The notes: generated by a model not told the origin, from the sequence alone. Numbered from the stretch's first letter, positions 24,502 to 34,480 are shown. The stretch: DNA of 64,000 bases from Pseudomonas putida (GCF_001976065.1 NZ_MNAH01000010.1:1-64000); one strand, 5' to 3'. Translations and numbers: made by a program.

Positions 24502-25787
24502 GGCTTGACCCGCCCTGGTGATTGTCCGCCATTTTCGTAGATGCCCTGTGATAGAAAGAATTCTATTTCCGCCAGGGAGGTGTGCGTGTGATCGAATACT
24601 AGGACACAGCGCAGCCCATCCGTGTAGTAAGGATCGGTTGTCAGGTTCTCGCGCGGCGCGCTCTGAGGCGCGGCCCCCACACCCTTCACAAAACCGAACT
24701 TTGCCAGAGTCACCGAATACGCCATGTCCTGGGTCAGCGCACTGCGCGCTTCGTCGACGTCAGGGTCGATCTTGTGTGTCGTCAGTGTCGCGGTATGCAG
24801 GGTCATCCGGCTGCCGATATCACGGCTGATCTGTCCGACCCACACCTGCTTGCCGTGATATTGCATCGGACTCAGCCACAGCCTCAGGTGATTGCGCTGG
24901 TGGACGTTGTCACGCGCCTTTTGCAAGGCAAGGTCCTGCGCTCGCCCGAACAGATAGAGATCGCTCACTGGTGCATAGGGATAACGCTCGCCGGAAAGCG
25001 CCGAATTGACCACTTTCATGATCGACCCCGACCACTTCTCCTCGGTCCCACGCCAGCCGCGACGTGCGAATGCAGGGAAGGCATCATCGAGCCCGCCGAC
25101 GACCACCAGGTTCAGCGGATCGCCGTTGCTGGAACCCTCCTCGTTGGTGACGCAGCACGGCAGCGCCTCCAGCGCCGCCTGGAAACTGGCGTCATCCGTG
25201 TAGTTCACAATGTCTTCGGGCGGGATGCCCTGCCTGAACACTTCGCTGATGTGGTAATCGGCGCGCAGCCCCGGCACGAGGGCCAGGACAGAGAAATGCC
25301 TCGACCGCCCGTCTGCCACCAGATCGAGGTTAACGAACTTGAACCCCTCGTCGAGATTGGTCAGCACGAAGCCCGAGGTTGTCGCACCAGGTGCGATGGG
25401 GTTGCGGAAGGCCAGCCGACGAAAGTGCCGGTCGAGCGCCGGTCGCTCGTCCTGCGGGGTCCCTGGGAAAAATGCTTCGGCGGCCTCGGATGCGGGGAAG
25501 AAATTTGGATCGAGGCCCGGCGAAAGCAGATAGTAGGCGCGGTCTTCCTGATTTTCGACTTCGACCCAGACTGGCTGTATCGATCTATTCGCCAGGGGCA
25601 CGCCGTAGACCGCCTCGCTTTCGGCGGCCGACAGTACCGCGGTCGACACGCGCAAGCCGCCATCGCTGCGCGTCACGGCGCGGCTTTTGTAGTCAAGGCT
25701 CGCCGTTGGCGGAGGCTGGGAGGCGCAGCCGGCGAGCGCCGCTGCGATGGCCGTTGCTGAGAGCACGTGTCTCACCATGCGATGCAT
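24498..25787 (-). CDS. LssY C-terminal-domain lipoprotein (copy 2)
   Basis: 429 residues with signal peptide and lipobox LAGC (MHRMVRHVLSATAIAAALAG then Cys). Blocks match copy 1: IQPVWVEVENQEDRAYYLLS, GDPLNLVVVGGLDDAFPAFA, LRLWLSPMQYHGKQVWVGQI and KIDPDVDEARSALTQDMAYS. It is the first gene of a two-gene operon with a 4-base overlap. Divergence between the copies is high, so the duplication is old and the two probably act together rather than redundantly. Confidence 0.78.
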   Translation of the reverse strand: MHRMVRHVLSATAIAAALAGCASQPPPTASLDYKSRAVTRSDGGLRVSTAVLSAAESEAVYGVPLANRSIQPVWVEVENQEDRAYYLLSPGLDPNFFPASEAAEAFFPGTPQDERPALDRHFRRLAFRNPIAPGATTSGFVLTNLDEGFKFVNLDLVADGRSRHFSVLALVPGLRADYHISEVFRQGIPPEDIVNYTDDASFQAALEALPCCVTNEEGSSNGDPLNLVVVGGLDDAFPAFARRGWRGTEEKWSGSIMKVVNSALSGERYPYAPVSDLYLFGRAQDLALQKARDNVHQRNHLRLWLSPMQYHGKQVWVGQISRDIGSRMTLHTATLTTHKIDPDVDEARSALTQDMAYSVTLAKFGFVKGVGAAPQSAPRENLTTDPYYTDGLRCVLVFDHTHTSLAEIEFFLSQGIYENGGQSPGRVKP

Positions 25788-26227
25788 CGCGTAACCTCAT
25801 CAACTGAACTTTACCAATCTTCGCTGCCCTGCCTGGGTAATCCGTGGCGACTGCGAACAGCAGTTTCTACGTCGCAGCCTTTCGTTATGAACCGCCCCGG
25901 AAACTGCGGAGGCTTTTTGGTACCGCTATGGCAGAATAGTCGAACTATTGATAGCAGGCCGCTCGGGCCTCTCACGCTGCTGCCGGGCACCGTTGAGCCC
26001 TCCCGGTTCCAGTGCAAGAAACCTCCCGACATGCCACCACATGACTCGGGGCCGAGATGACACACTCGACTATAGTCGCCACGGCCAGGCGCCGCTGAGG
26101 GAATGCGCCAGCCTTTAGGCACACGTCCAGGGAGGGAGTACCACGCATGCGACGCGCTGGTGATGCTCGTGTGGCAGTCCATCGCGACAGGCTGCGATCT
26201 ACCGATAACTCACCGACCGCTATGGGT

Positions 26228-26362
26228 CGATTCTGTTGAAAAGGTCGGACGTGGTTTCCACGGCAGAAAAGTACACGCCTGAACGTAGCAGCGTGCAGAA
26301 AAAGCGTTTTCACCTATCAAAATCCGTGCAGCCTGGAAGGAGCGACTTTTTCAACAGAATCG
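26228..26362. mobile_element. MITE-like element 1
   Basis: 135 bases bounded by 20-bp terminal inverted repeats (left CGATTCTGTTGAAAAGGTCG, right its complement with one mismatch). No coding capacity. The first 55 bases inside the left end match the reverse complement of the right part of element 2 (shared GAAAAGTAC block), so the two are deletion derivatives of one parent IS. Confidence 0.75.
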
Positions 26363-26395
26363 GTCGACTGCTGCCCTTCGCGACAAGCAGCAATC

Positions 26396-26582
26396 GGCCG
26401 ATTCTGTTGAAAAAGTCGGTTCTTCCAGACTGCCCACATACTGACCGCTGAAGATGCGTATTTTGCGCGCCGCTACGCGAAATCTGAGCCCGGAATCCTC
26501 TGCTCAAATGTAAAGATTTCAATCTCAAGCGCGTACTTTTCTACCGCGGAAATCTGGGCCGACTTTTTCAACAGAATCGGCC
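26396..26582. mobile_element. MITE-like element 2
   Basis: 187 bases bounded by perfect 24-bp terminal inverted repeats (26396-26419 and 26559-26582) whose core is GATTCTGTTGAAAAAGTC. No coding capacity. It lies 33 bases from element 1. The parent insertion sequence family was not identified with certainty. Confidence 0.78.
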
Positions 26583-26750
26583 ATAAGCAAGCGTCAAGTC
26601 GGCTAATACAGCGAGCGCGCCGAGAAAGGCCCGAGGGTGACATTTAATCAGACGCTGGCGGTGGGGACTGGCTGAACCCCTACGGGTTGCAGGGCACTGG
26701 CGATCAGCTTTGGGCTGCCAGTTAGTGATGGCCGCCAATAGCCGCAAACA

Positions 26751-28871
26751 TCAGAGACGTTCGACGCCGGTCTTGCCAGAGGCGACCAAGCGCTCCAGCA
26801 AATGTGCGGGCTGGAACCACGTGGCTCCATAGTCACCAAGTACCTCTCGGTAATGACCGATTCGCTCCAGCACTTGAGCAAGCCCCAGCCCTTCGCCGTA
26901 ATGCATCGGACCACCGCGCCAGGCCGGGAAGCCGTAGCCGTTGATCCAGACCACATCGATGTCGCTGCTGCGCTGGGCGATGCCTTCGTCGAGCAACTGG
27001 ATACCCTCGTTGACCAGCATCAACAGGCAGCGGTCGTGGACTTCCTGATCGCTGATGACGCGGCGCTGTATGCCCAGTTCGCCCGCAATCTGCTCGGCCA
27101 GTGTCACCACTTGCGGGTCATCCTTGCGCTCGCGGCCTTCGTAGAGGTAATAGCCTCGACTGGTTTTCTGACCGAAACGGCCGAGGGCGTAGAGCGCATC
27201 GGCGAGCTTGCAGTAGCCGGGATCTAGGGAAATGACCTCGCGGCGCGACTCGCGAACCAGGAAGCTAACATCGATGCCCGCCAGATCGTGCATGGCAAAG
27301 ACGCCCATCGCCATGCCAAGACCGGTGAGCACATTATCAACCTGCGCAGGCGTGGCGCCTTCCAGCAGCAGGCGGTGCGCTTCGCGGGAGTACGGTTCGA
27401 GCATGCGGTTGCCGATGAAACCGAAACATACCCCGGAAACCACCGGGATCTTGCCGATGCGCTTTGCGATTTGCAGCGTCGTGGCCAGGACATCGGCTGC
27501 CGTGGCGGTGCCGCGCACCACTTCAAGCAGACGCATGACGTTGGCCGGACTGAAGAAATGCAGGCCGACCACGTCCTGTGGCCGGCGGGTGACAGCGGCG
27601 ATGGCGTCGAGATCCAATGTAGAGGTATTGCTGGCGAGAATCGCGCCTGCCTTGCACACCTCGTCCAGGGTACGAAACACCTGCTGCTTGATGGACAGGC
27701 TCTCGAACACCGCCTCGACCACCAGGTCTGCGTCGGCGATATCGGCGTAGTCCAGAGTGCCGTGGATCAGCGCCAGTCGCTCATTTACTTGCTCGGCTGC
27801 AAGTTTGCCGCGCTGGACACCGGTGTCGTAGTTTTGGCGGATGAGTGCGAGGCCGCGCTCAAGGGCATCGGCCCTGAGCTCCAGCAGCGTCACCGCCATG
27901 CCCGCGTTGGCGAAGTTCATGGCAATCCCGCCGCCCATGGTGCCGGCACCGATGACCGCGACCCGGTTGACCGGACGAATCGACGTGACGGCGTCCAACC
28001 CCGGCAACTTGCCGACTTCACGCTCGGCGAAGAACACATGGCGCAGGGTCTCGGACTCGGTGGAGGCCTCGGCCTCTTTGAACAACTCACCCTCGCGGGC
28101 CAGGCCCTCGGCCAGTGGCAGATTACAGGCTGCTTCAATCGCCGCCACCACCCGCTGCGGCGCACTCTGGCCTTTCCAGCGCGACTGATTCGCCGCGCGA
28201 TATTCGGCGAAATAGCCCGGCAGCAAGGCTGCGCCCGGGTTTGGATGCGGCCAATTCGGGCGGCACGGGCGGCCCGGCGCCATTCTTGGAATCAGTGCTA
28301 CGGCCAATGCCTTTGCCGTTTCGAGCAAACTATCCGCGGTGGGTGCCACCCAATCCAGCAACCCCAGTACCTGTGCTCGATGGGTGCCGATCAGCTCGCC
28401 GGACGCAATATATTTCAGCGCCGCAGCGGCGCCAATCAGACGCGGCAAACGCTGCGTGCCACCAGCGCCGGGCAGCAAGCCAAGCTTGATTTCCGGCAGG
28501 CCCAGGCGCGCGCCGGCTTCAGCCACCCGGTAGCCGCAAGCCATGGCGAGCTCAAGCCCACCGCCCAATGCCAGCCCACCGATGGCGGCGATAAGCGGTT
28601 TGTCCAGCTCGGTCAGACGGGTCAGCAGGCTTGGCAGGTCCGGCTTGGCAAAGGACGCCGGGCTACCAAACTCGGAAATGTCGGCGCCGGCGCTAAACAC
28701 AGAACCTTCTCCGTGGAGAATAATCGCTTTGACGCTGGCGTCCGCGGCGGCGCGTTCACAGGCCTCAAGCAATTGTTCGCGCAGGGCCTGGCCGAGCGCG
28801 TTGATGGGAGCACTGGCGAGGCCGATCAAGGCCAGCGGACCTTCGCAGCGATAATTGATCAAGCTATTCAT
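26751..28871 (-). CDS. Bifunctional enoyl-CoA hydratase / 3-hydroxyacyl-CoA dehydrogenase (FadB/FadJ-like)
   Basis: 706 residues. N-terminal crotonase domain: oxyanion-hole blocks HGEGSVFSAGADISEFG and GLALGGGLELAMACGY, with LGLPEIKLGLLPGAGGTQRL. Central NAD-binding fold: VAVIGAGTMGGGIAMNFANA, followed by the 3HCDH catalytic stretch GLHFFSPANVMRLLEVV and the C-terminal helices. It performs the hydration and oxidation steps of beta-oxidation in the cytoplasm. The start at 28871 gives the normal crotonase N-terminus. It is the last gene of the leftward catabolic run, 72 bases after the acyl-CoA dehydrogenase. No thiolase is nearby, so the final step must use a chromosomal enzyme. Confidence 0.92.
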   Translation of the reverse strand: MNSLINYRCEGPLALIGLASAPINALGQALREQLLEACERAAADASVKAIILHGEGSVFSAGADISEFGSPASFAKPDLPSLLTRLTELDKPLIAAIGGLALGGGLELAMACGYRVAEAGARLGLPEIKLGLLPGAGGTQRLPRLIGAAAALKYIASGELIGTHRAQVLGLLDWVAPTADSLLETAKALAVALIPRMAPGRPCRPNWPHPNPGAALLPGYFAEYRAANQSRWKGQSAPQRVVAAIEAACNLPLAEGLAREGELFKEAEASTESETLRHVFFAEREVGKLPGLDAVTSIRPVNRVAVIGAGTMGGGIAMNFANAGMAVTLLELRADALERGLALIRQNYDTGVQRGKLAAEQVNERLALIHGTLDYADIADADLVVEAVFESLSIKQQVFRTLDEVCKAGAILASNTSTLDLDAIAAVTRRPQDVVGLHFFSPANVMRLLEVVRGTATAADVLATTLQIAKRIGKIPVVSGVCFGFIGNRMLEPYSREAHRLLLEGATPAQVDNVLTGLGMAMGVFAMHDLAGIDVSFLVRESRREVISLDPGYCKLADALYALGRFGQKTSRGYYLYEGRERKDDPQVVTLAEQIAGELGIQRRVISDQEVHDRCLLMLVNEGIQLLDEGIAQRSSDIDVVWINGYGFPAWRGGPMHYGEGLGLAQVLERIGHYREVLGDYGATWFQPAHLLERLVASGKTGVERL

Positions 28872-28943
28872 ATGTGATTTCTCTGATGGATGAAGCAGAC
28901 AAGTTGTCTTCATCCAGTGGGTTCTTCCTGAAACTGAACATGT

Positions 28944-30722
28944 TCAGAACTGTGCGGCATCCAGCGAATAGAGGCAGTCGCTGCCGGCCTTGGCCGATGC
29001 GCTCAACGAGTGGATACGCGGCAGCAACCGGGCGAAGAAGAACCGTGCCGTGGCCAGTTTGCCGGCGTAGAACTCGTCGTCCGAATGCGTGCTCATGGCG
29101 GCCTTGGCCATTCGCGCCCACATATAGGCGTAAGCGGTGTAGCCGAACACGTGCAGGTACTCGACCGATGCGGCGCCGATTTCGTTCGGGTTGCTTTGTG
29201 CGCGGTCCAGTAGCCATGCGGTCAGTTCGTCGAGGGTGTCGACGGCGGCGTTCAGCGGCTTGGTGAACTCACCAAGATCAGCACAGGCATTGGCGGTGAA
29301 GTGACGGATTTCCGAGGCGAACAGGCGATAGAGCGCCCCTGCGCTGCCGACGATCTTGCGCCCCGCCAGGTCCAGCGACTGGATGCCATTGGTGCCTTCG
29401 TAGATCTGCGTGATTCGCACGTCGCGCACCAGTTGTTCCTGGCCCCATTCGCGGATGTAGCCGTGGCCGCCGAAGATCATCTGACCGTGCAGCGTGGTTT
29501 CCAGGCCCATATCGGTGAGAAACGCCTTGGCCACCGGAGTCAGCAGCGCCACCAGGTCCTGGGCGCGATTGCGGATGACTTCATCTTCGCTGTACTTGGC
29601 GGTGTCCAGTTGCAGAGCCACGTAGCTGGAGAACGCGCGACCGCCTTCGTTCAAGGCTTTCATGGTCAGCAACATGCGCCGCACGTCCGGGTGGACAATG
29701 ATCGGGTCGGCGGCCTTGTCTTTGTCTTGGGCACCGGTTGGAGCACGGCTTTGCAGACGGTCACGGGCATAGTCAACGGCGTTCTGGTACGAGCGCTCGC
29801 CCTGTGCCAGACCCTGGATGCCCACGCCCAGGCGCTCGTAGTTCATCATGGTGAACATCGCCGCCAGGCCCTTGTTCGGCGCGTCGACGATCCAGCCAGC
29901 GGCGCCATCGAAGTTCATCACGCAGGTGGCGGACGCCTTGATGCCCATCTTGTGTTCGATGGAGCCGCAGGACAACGAATTACGCTCGCCCAGGGAACCG
30001 TCGGCGTTGACCAGCACTTTCGGCACCAGGAACAGCGAGATGCCCTTCGGCCCCGCCGGTGCATCCGGCAGTCGCGCCAGTACCAGGTGGATGATGTTTT
30101 CGGTCAGGTCGTGGTCGCCACCGCTGATGAAAATCTTGCTGCCGCGGATTGTGTAGCTGCCATCAGCCTGAGGCTCGGCCTTGGTACGGATCAACCCCAG
30201 ATCAGTGCCGGCGTGGGCCTCGGTCAGGCACATCGAACCGCTCCAGGTGCCGGCGTACATGTTCGGCAGATAGCGTTCCTTGAGTTCCTGGCTGGCGTGG
30301 GCCTTGAGTGCCAGGCAGGCACCCGCCGTCAGCATCGGGTACAGGCCGAACGACAGATTGGCCGAGTTGACCATTTCTTCAATCTGGGCGGAGATAGCCT
30401 TGGGCATGCCCATGCCGCCAAACTCAGGATCGCCACCGACACCGCCCCAGCCACCTTCGGCAAAAGCCCGATAGGCTGCCGGAAAACCGTCCGGCGTGGT
30501 CACTGCACCGTCGCTCCAGGTGCAGCCTTGCTCGTCGCCGCTGCGTAGCAGCGGTGCGATGATATCGGCGCTGATATTGCCGGCTTCTTCAAGGATCGCG
30601 GCAGCAGTCTCCTCGTCGATAACTTCGGCCAAACCAGGCAATTGAGCCCAGAGTTTGGACACCTTGAAGACTTCATTGAGAATGAAGCGCATGTCGCGCA
30701 GGGGGGCTTTGTAAACAGACAT
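28944..30722 (-). CDS. Acyl-CoA dehydrogenase with C-terminal extension
   Basis: 592 residues, of the long ACAD type with N- and C-terminal extensions (as in DmdC-like and Pseudomonas long ACADs). Substrate and FAD blocks: GSMCLTEAHAGTDLGLIR, KIFISGGDHDLTENIIH, FGGHGYIREWGQEQLVRD and the catalytic glutamate in QIYEGTNGIQSLDL. It introduces the double bond in acyl-CoA for the downstream FadB-like enzyme. The start MSVYKAPLRDMRF is standard for this family and lies 7 bases after the RND gene stop, so it is translated from the same message. Confidence 0.92.
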   Translation of the reverse strand: MSVYKAPLRDMRFILNEVFKVSKLWAQLPGLAEVIDEETAAAILEEAGNISADIIAPLLRSGDEQGCTWSDGAVTTPDGFPAAYRAFAEGGWGGVGGDPEFGGMGMPKAISAQIEEMVNSANLSFGLYPMLTAGACLALKAHASQELKERYLPNMYAGTWSGSMCLTEAHAGTDLGLIRTKAEPQADGSYTIRGSKIFISGGDHDLTENIIHLVLARLPDAPAGPKGISLFLVPKVLVNADGSLGERNSLSCGSIEHKMGIKASATCVMNFDGAAGWIVDAPNKGLAAMFTMMNYERLGVGIQGLAQGERSYQNAVDYARDRLQSRAPTGAQDKDKAADPIIVHPDVRRMLLTMKALNEGGRAFSSYVALQLDTAKYSEDEVIRNRAQDLVALLTPVAKAFLTDMGLETTLHGQMIFGGHGYIREWGQEQLVRDVRITQIYEGTNGIQSLDLAGRKIVGSAGALYRLFASEIRHFTANACADLGEFTKPLNAAVDTLDELTAWLLDRAQSNPNEIGAASVEYLHVFGYTAYAYMWARMAKAAMSTHSDDEFYAGKLATARFFFARLLPRIHSLSASAKAGSDCLYSLDAAQF

Positions 30723-30729
30723 GATTGGC

Positions 30730-33222
30730 TTACTCGGACATTGTGAGGGCATGTGGAATGCCCGATTTGTTGGAATTGTCGCTATCGCTGTTCTGCCCCC
30801 CCGGCTCAGCCGGCGCAGCACGACGATTCAGCGAGGGCCCACGTAGCAGGAAGTAGGACAGGGCCGGAATCAGGATCAGTGCACCGAGCATGTTCCACAG
30901 GAACATGAACGTCAGCAGGATGCCCATGTCGGCCTGGAACTTGATCGGTGACCAGGCCCAGCTCACCACACCGACAGCGAGGGTGATGCCGACCAGGCCA
31001 ACCACCCGGCCGGTGAACGACACCGCGTTGCGGTAGGCCTGGGACAGCGGCAGGCCCTGGCGCTGGAAGTGCAATTGCACACTGAGCAGGTACAAGGCGT
31101 AGTCGACGCCGATCCCCACGCCCAGGGCGATCACCGGCAAGGTCGCGACCTTCACGCCAATGCCCATGGCCACCATCAGCGCTTCGCAGAGGATCGACGT
31201 CAGTACCAGCGGCAAGAGTGCTACCAGCGTGGCCCGCCAGCTGCGAAAGGTGATCAGGCAGAACAGGGTCACCGCCAGGTACACGTACAGCAGCATGGTG
31301 TGGTTGGCTTCGCGCACCACGATATTGGTTGCCGCCTCGATACCCGCAGTACCGGCGGCCAGCAAGAACTGGCGATCCGGAGTGCTATTTTCCCTGGCGA
31401 ACTTGTCGGCGATCGCCACCACGGCATCCAGGGTTTCGGCCTTGTGGTCCTTTAGGTAGGCAATGACTGGCATGAGCGAACAGTTGTTGTTGAACAGCTC
31501 CGGCGCATTGACCGAGGCCTGTTGCGCGCCGTAGTTCAACACGTCCTGGTTACGCTGGATGTTGTTGAGCTTGGGGTTGCCCTCGAAAGATCCGGCAGTG
31601 ATCTGGCGCACCGCATTGACCAGCGATGAGGTCGCTTGCACCCCCGGATACTGCTGCAATTCCCAGGCCAGGCGGTCGGCCTGTACCAGTGTCCGATAAT
31701 TCAGGCAGCCCTCGGGCGGGGTCTTGATCATTACCGCGAACAGGTCGCTGGACAGCGCGTAGTGGCTGGTGATGTAGGCGTTGTCGCGGTTGTAGCGCGA
31801 ATCGGCACGCAGCTCCGGGGCTCCACTGTCAAGGTCGCCGATCTTCAGATGCGTACTGACCGCGAAACCGGCAACACCCAGCACCAGGGCACCGAGCACA
31901 GTGCCAATAGCCCAGTTGCGGGTGGTGAAGCGGTCGAGCAGGTCCCACAACTTGCCGAAGCCACGATGCTCGGCAGCGCGGCTGTCGATCTTCAAGGCGC
32001 GCTCGGCGGCCTTCTCGCCAACGCCGACGTACGACAGCGCGACCGGCATCAGCAACAGTGAGGTGAAGATCAACACAGCCACACCGATACTGGCGGTAAT
32101 GGCCAGGTCCTGGATCACCGGGATGTCGATCAGCATCAGCACGGCGAACCCCACTGCATCGGCCAGCAACGCGGTGACGCCAGCGATGAACAGACGGCGG
32201 AAGGTGTAGCGCGCGGCGATCAGCTTGTGGGTGCCACGGGCGATGTCCTGCATGATGCCGTTCATCTTCTGCGCCGCGTGGGACACGCCGATGGCGAAAA
32301 TCAGGAATGGCACCAGCACCGAGTATGGGTCAATCGCATAGCCCAGCCAGGCGACAATGCCCAGCTGCCAAACCACCGCGATCAGCGAGCAGCCAACCAC
32401 AAGCAGAGTGCTGCGCACGCAGCGGGTGTAGGCGTAGATGATGATCAGTGAAGTGACCACGGCCAGGCCGAAGAACATCATTACCTGGATCAGGCCGTCG
32501 ATCAGGTCGCCAACCAACTTGGCGAAGCCGATCACATGGACCTTGTACTTGCCGGAGCCCTCCTTGTCATGCATCAGCCTTTCAAGTTTCTTGGCGAACG
32601 TGTGGTAGTCGATGCTGTGTCCGGTTGCCGAAGTAGTGTCGAGCAACGGCACGATCAACATCGTGGACTTGAAGTCGCTGGCCACCAGGCTGCCAACAAT
32701 GCCGGAGCGGTTGATGTTCTGGCGCAGCTGTTCGATATCCGCAGGCGTGCCCTGATAGGTATCGGGCATCACCGGTCCACCCTGGAAACCTTCCTCGGTG
32801 ACTTCGGTCCAGCGTACCGCCGGACTCCACAGCGACTTCATCCAGGCGCGGTCGACGCCTTCGGTGAGGAACAGTTCGTCGTTGACCTGTTTGAGCACGT
32901 TCAGGTAGTCGGGGTCGAAGATGTCGCCCTCGGTGTTTTCGACCACCACCCGCACCGAGCTGCCCAGGCCGCGCAAGGACTGGCGGTTTTCCAGGAAGTT
33001 CTTGATGTACGGCTGACTCTGCGGAATCATTTTCTCGAAGCTGGGACGCAGCTCGAGACGGGTCGCCATCATGTAACCCAGTACCAGGGTGATCACGGCC
33101 ATGAGCAACATGAACAGGGGGCGATGATTGAAGACCCACCTTTCCAGCCGGTTTCCGGAACTTCGATCGAAGTCTTGCAAGTTGCAAATCACCGGCATCG
33201 TGTCTTGTTGGATATTGCCCAT
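30730..33222 (-). CDS. RND/MMPL superfamily transporter
   Basis: 830 residues with about 12 membrane segments in two repeats, each with a large periplasmic loop. The membrane block IGVSHAAQKMNGIMQD and the second-repeat GVGIGVDYALYLLS are typical of the hydrophobe/MMPL branch (RND without a membrane-fusion partner). The start at 33222 follows a GAGG site. It sits between the YCF48 gene and the acyl-CoA dehydrogenase in one transcript and probably moves the hydrophobic substrate or a lipid across or within the inner membrane; direction is unknown. Confidence 0.9.
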   Translation of the reverse strand: MGNIQQDTMPVICNLQDFDRSSGNRLERWVFNHRPLFMLLMAVITLVLGYMMATRLELRPSFEKMIPQSQPYIKNFLENRQSLRGLGSSVRVVVENTEGDIFDPDYLNVLKQVNDELFLTEGVDRAWMKSLWSPAVRWTEVTEEGFQGGPVMPDTYQGTPADIEQLRQNINRSGIVGSLVASDFKSTMLIVPLLDTTSATGHSIDYHTFAKKLERLMHDKEGSGKYKVHVIGFAKLVGDLIDGLIQVMMFFGLAVVTSLIIIYAYTRCVRSTLLVVGCSLIAVVWQLGIVAWLGYAIDPYSVLVPFLIFAIGVSHAAQKMNGIMQDIARGTHKLIAARYTFRRLFIAGVTALLADAVGFAVLMLIDIPVIQDLAITASIGVAVLIFTSLLLMPVALSYVGVGEKAAERALKIDSRAAEHRGFGKLWDLLDRFTTRNWAIGTVLGALVLGVAGFAVSTHLKIGDLDSGAPELRADSRYNRDNAYITSHYALSSDLFAVMIKTPPEGCLNYRTLVQADRLAWELQQYPGVQATSSLVNAVRQITAGSFEGNPKLNNIQRNQDVLNYGAQQASVNAPELFNNNCSLMPVIAYLKDHKAETLDAVVAIADKFARENSTPDRQFLLAAGTAGIEAATNIVVREANHTMLLYVYLAVTLFCLITFRSWRATLVALLPLVLTSILCEALMVAMGIGVKVATLPVIALGVGIGVDYALYLLSVQLHFQRQGLPLSQAYRNAVSFTGRVVGLVGITLAVGVVSWAWSPIKFQADMGILLTFMFLWNMLGALILIPALSYFLLRGPSLNRRAAPAEPGGQNSDSDNSNKSGIPHALTMSE

Positions 33223-33253
33223 GTCTGGGTACCTCGAATTGATACAGTTCTTA

Positions 33254-34327
33254 TTATTGTGAAAGCACGCGTGCACCACGATTGCCGACCAACACCAATG
33301 CGCCATCGGCTGCCTGAACGGCGCCGGCGACCGGTGACGGGTTCTGCTGCGCCATCAACTTCAAGCCTTGCCCGCCATCCTGGCTCACCAACCGTTGCCC
33401 GGCCTGGGTAAACAGCTGGTAATGGCCGTCGGTGTCCAGGGTGGCGGCGGTGATGTTCACTTGCAGACCCGTGTTGATTGGAGTCCAGCTGGCGCCGTCA
33501 TCGGTACTGCGAAACACATGACCGCGCAGGCCGTAGACAAGGACTTCGCCAGGCTTGCCGACCACACCGAAAAAGCTGCCTTGATAAGGTGTTGGCAGCG
33601 CCAGGAAACGCTGCTGCGCGTCATCGAACTTGAGCAGCAAGCCCTGTTCGCCGGCGATGTACAGCGAATCGCCGGCAGACGCGATCGCATTGAGGTGCAG
33701 CCCCTGCGGGTTATCGATACGGTCCTGGAACGGGGTCCAGTGCTTGCCGCCGTCTTCAGTGCGCAAGATCAGATTGAATACACCCACCACGTAACCGAGT
33801 TGGTCATTGGCGAACCAGACGTCGAGCAGCGGCTTGTCGGCGCCCTCTTTCGTCAACCGCTGGCCATCTTCGACGAGCTGCGGCCATTGTTCGTTGCCTG
33901 GTTCTGCCTGGGCCAGGGCGCCGTAGTGCAAGACCTGCAAGTCGCCGATCTGGCGGCCATCGAGTTGTTTGGTCCAGGTTGCGCCGGCATCGCTGCTGTG
34001 CAGCACGACGCCATCGCTACCTACGGCCCAACCTTGTTGCGGCGTAGGAAACGAGACGGCATTGAGGTCAGCACTGACCGGTACGCTGGCCTGAAGCCAG
34101 TTCTTGCCGGAGTCATCGGAGTAGAGAATGTGACCACGTTGCCCAACAGTGACCAGGCGATCACCCGCACGGGCCGTGGCCAGCAAAGGGCTGCGCACGG
34201 CCAGGGCACTGAGCTTGGCTGGCTGGTCAAGTACGTCGACGTAATCGGCCGCATGGGTGATGCCCTGCGACAGGCAGAGCACAACACCGAACGCCAGCTG
34301 GAAGATATTATTCTTATACGAACACAT
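33254..34327 (-). CDS. YCF48-related (photosystem assembly factor-like) beta-propeller protein, exported
   Basis: 357 residues with a signal peptide (cleavage near THAADY). The rest consists of BNR/sialidase-like repeats: YSDDSGKNWLQA, HSSDAGATWTKQ, RTEDGGKHWTPF, RSTDDGASWTPI, giving a periplasmic beta-propeller. It lies 31 bases before the RND gene. In many proteobacteria a gene of this kind travels with DUF1302, DUF1329 and an RND permease; its role is unproven, probably an accessory of the permease. Confidence 0.87.
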   Translation of the reverse strand: MCSYKNNIFQLAFGVVLCLSQGITHAADYVDVLDQPAKLSALAVRSPLLATARAGDRLVTVGQRGHILYSDDSGKNWLQASVPVSADLNAVSFPTPQQGWAVGSDGVVLHSSDAGATWTKQLDGRQIGDLQVLHYGALAQAEPGNEQWPQLVEDGQRLTKEGADKPLLDVWFANDQLGYVVGVFNLILRTEDGGKHWTPFQDRIDNPQGLHLNAIASAGDSLYIAGEQGLLLKFDDAQQRFLALPTPYQGSFFGVVGKPGEVLVYGLRGHVFRSTDDGASWTPINTGLQVNITAATLDTDGHYQLFTQAGQRLVSQDGGQGLKLMAQQNPSPVAGAVQAADGALVLVGNRGARVLSQ

Positions 34328-34362
34328 ACTGCGTCCTCATCGGAAAACCGCGTCCATGCCGT

Positions 34363-34463
34363 TGTAGGAGCGAGCTTGCTCGCGATGGTCGTGAACGATA
34401 ACGCGTGCCGTCTGGATGCCCGCGTCGCCCTCTGGTCCATCGAGAGCAGGCTCGCTCCTACAG
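34363..34463. repeat. REPIN-type inverted repeat inside the island
   Basis: TGTAGGAGCGAGCTTGCTCG on the left and a partly decayed complementary arm (GAGCAGGCTCGCTCCTACA) on the right, with a longer, unrelated loop. It lies between the YCF48 and DUF1329 genes. It shows that this stretch of cargo resided in a fluorescent-pseudomonad genome. Confidence 0.8.
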
Positions 34464-34480
34464 TGGATCGTGCTGTTGGC

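Larger units (their letters stand above)
25788..26750. other. Gene-free stretch with mobile-element debris
   Basis: About 960 bases without a supported gene. It holds two MITE-like elements (26228-26362 and 26396-26582). A short TGAACCGCCCCGG at 25888-25900 followed by GCGGAGGCTTTTT resembles an IS3-family end and may be a relic. Open frames here, including those reading FFNRIGR across the inverted repeats, are artefacts of the repeats. The stretch separates the defence/lipoprotein part of the cargo from the catabolic part. Confidence 0.6.

Noticed and set aside
26310..26528. Open frames on both strands reading FFNRIGR in the MITE region
   Set aside because: They read through the terminal inverted repeats and repeat the same short word in each copy; no ribosome site or domain.
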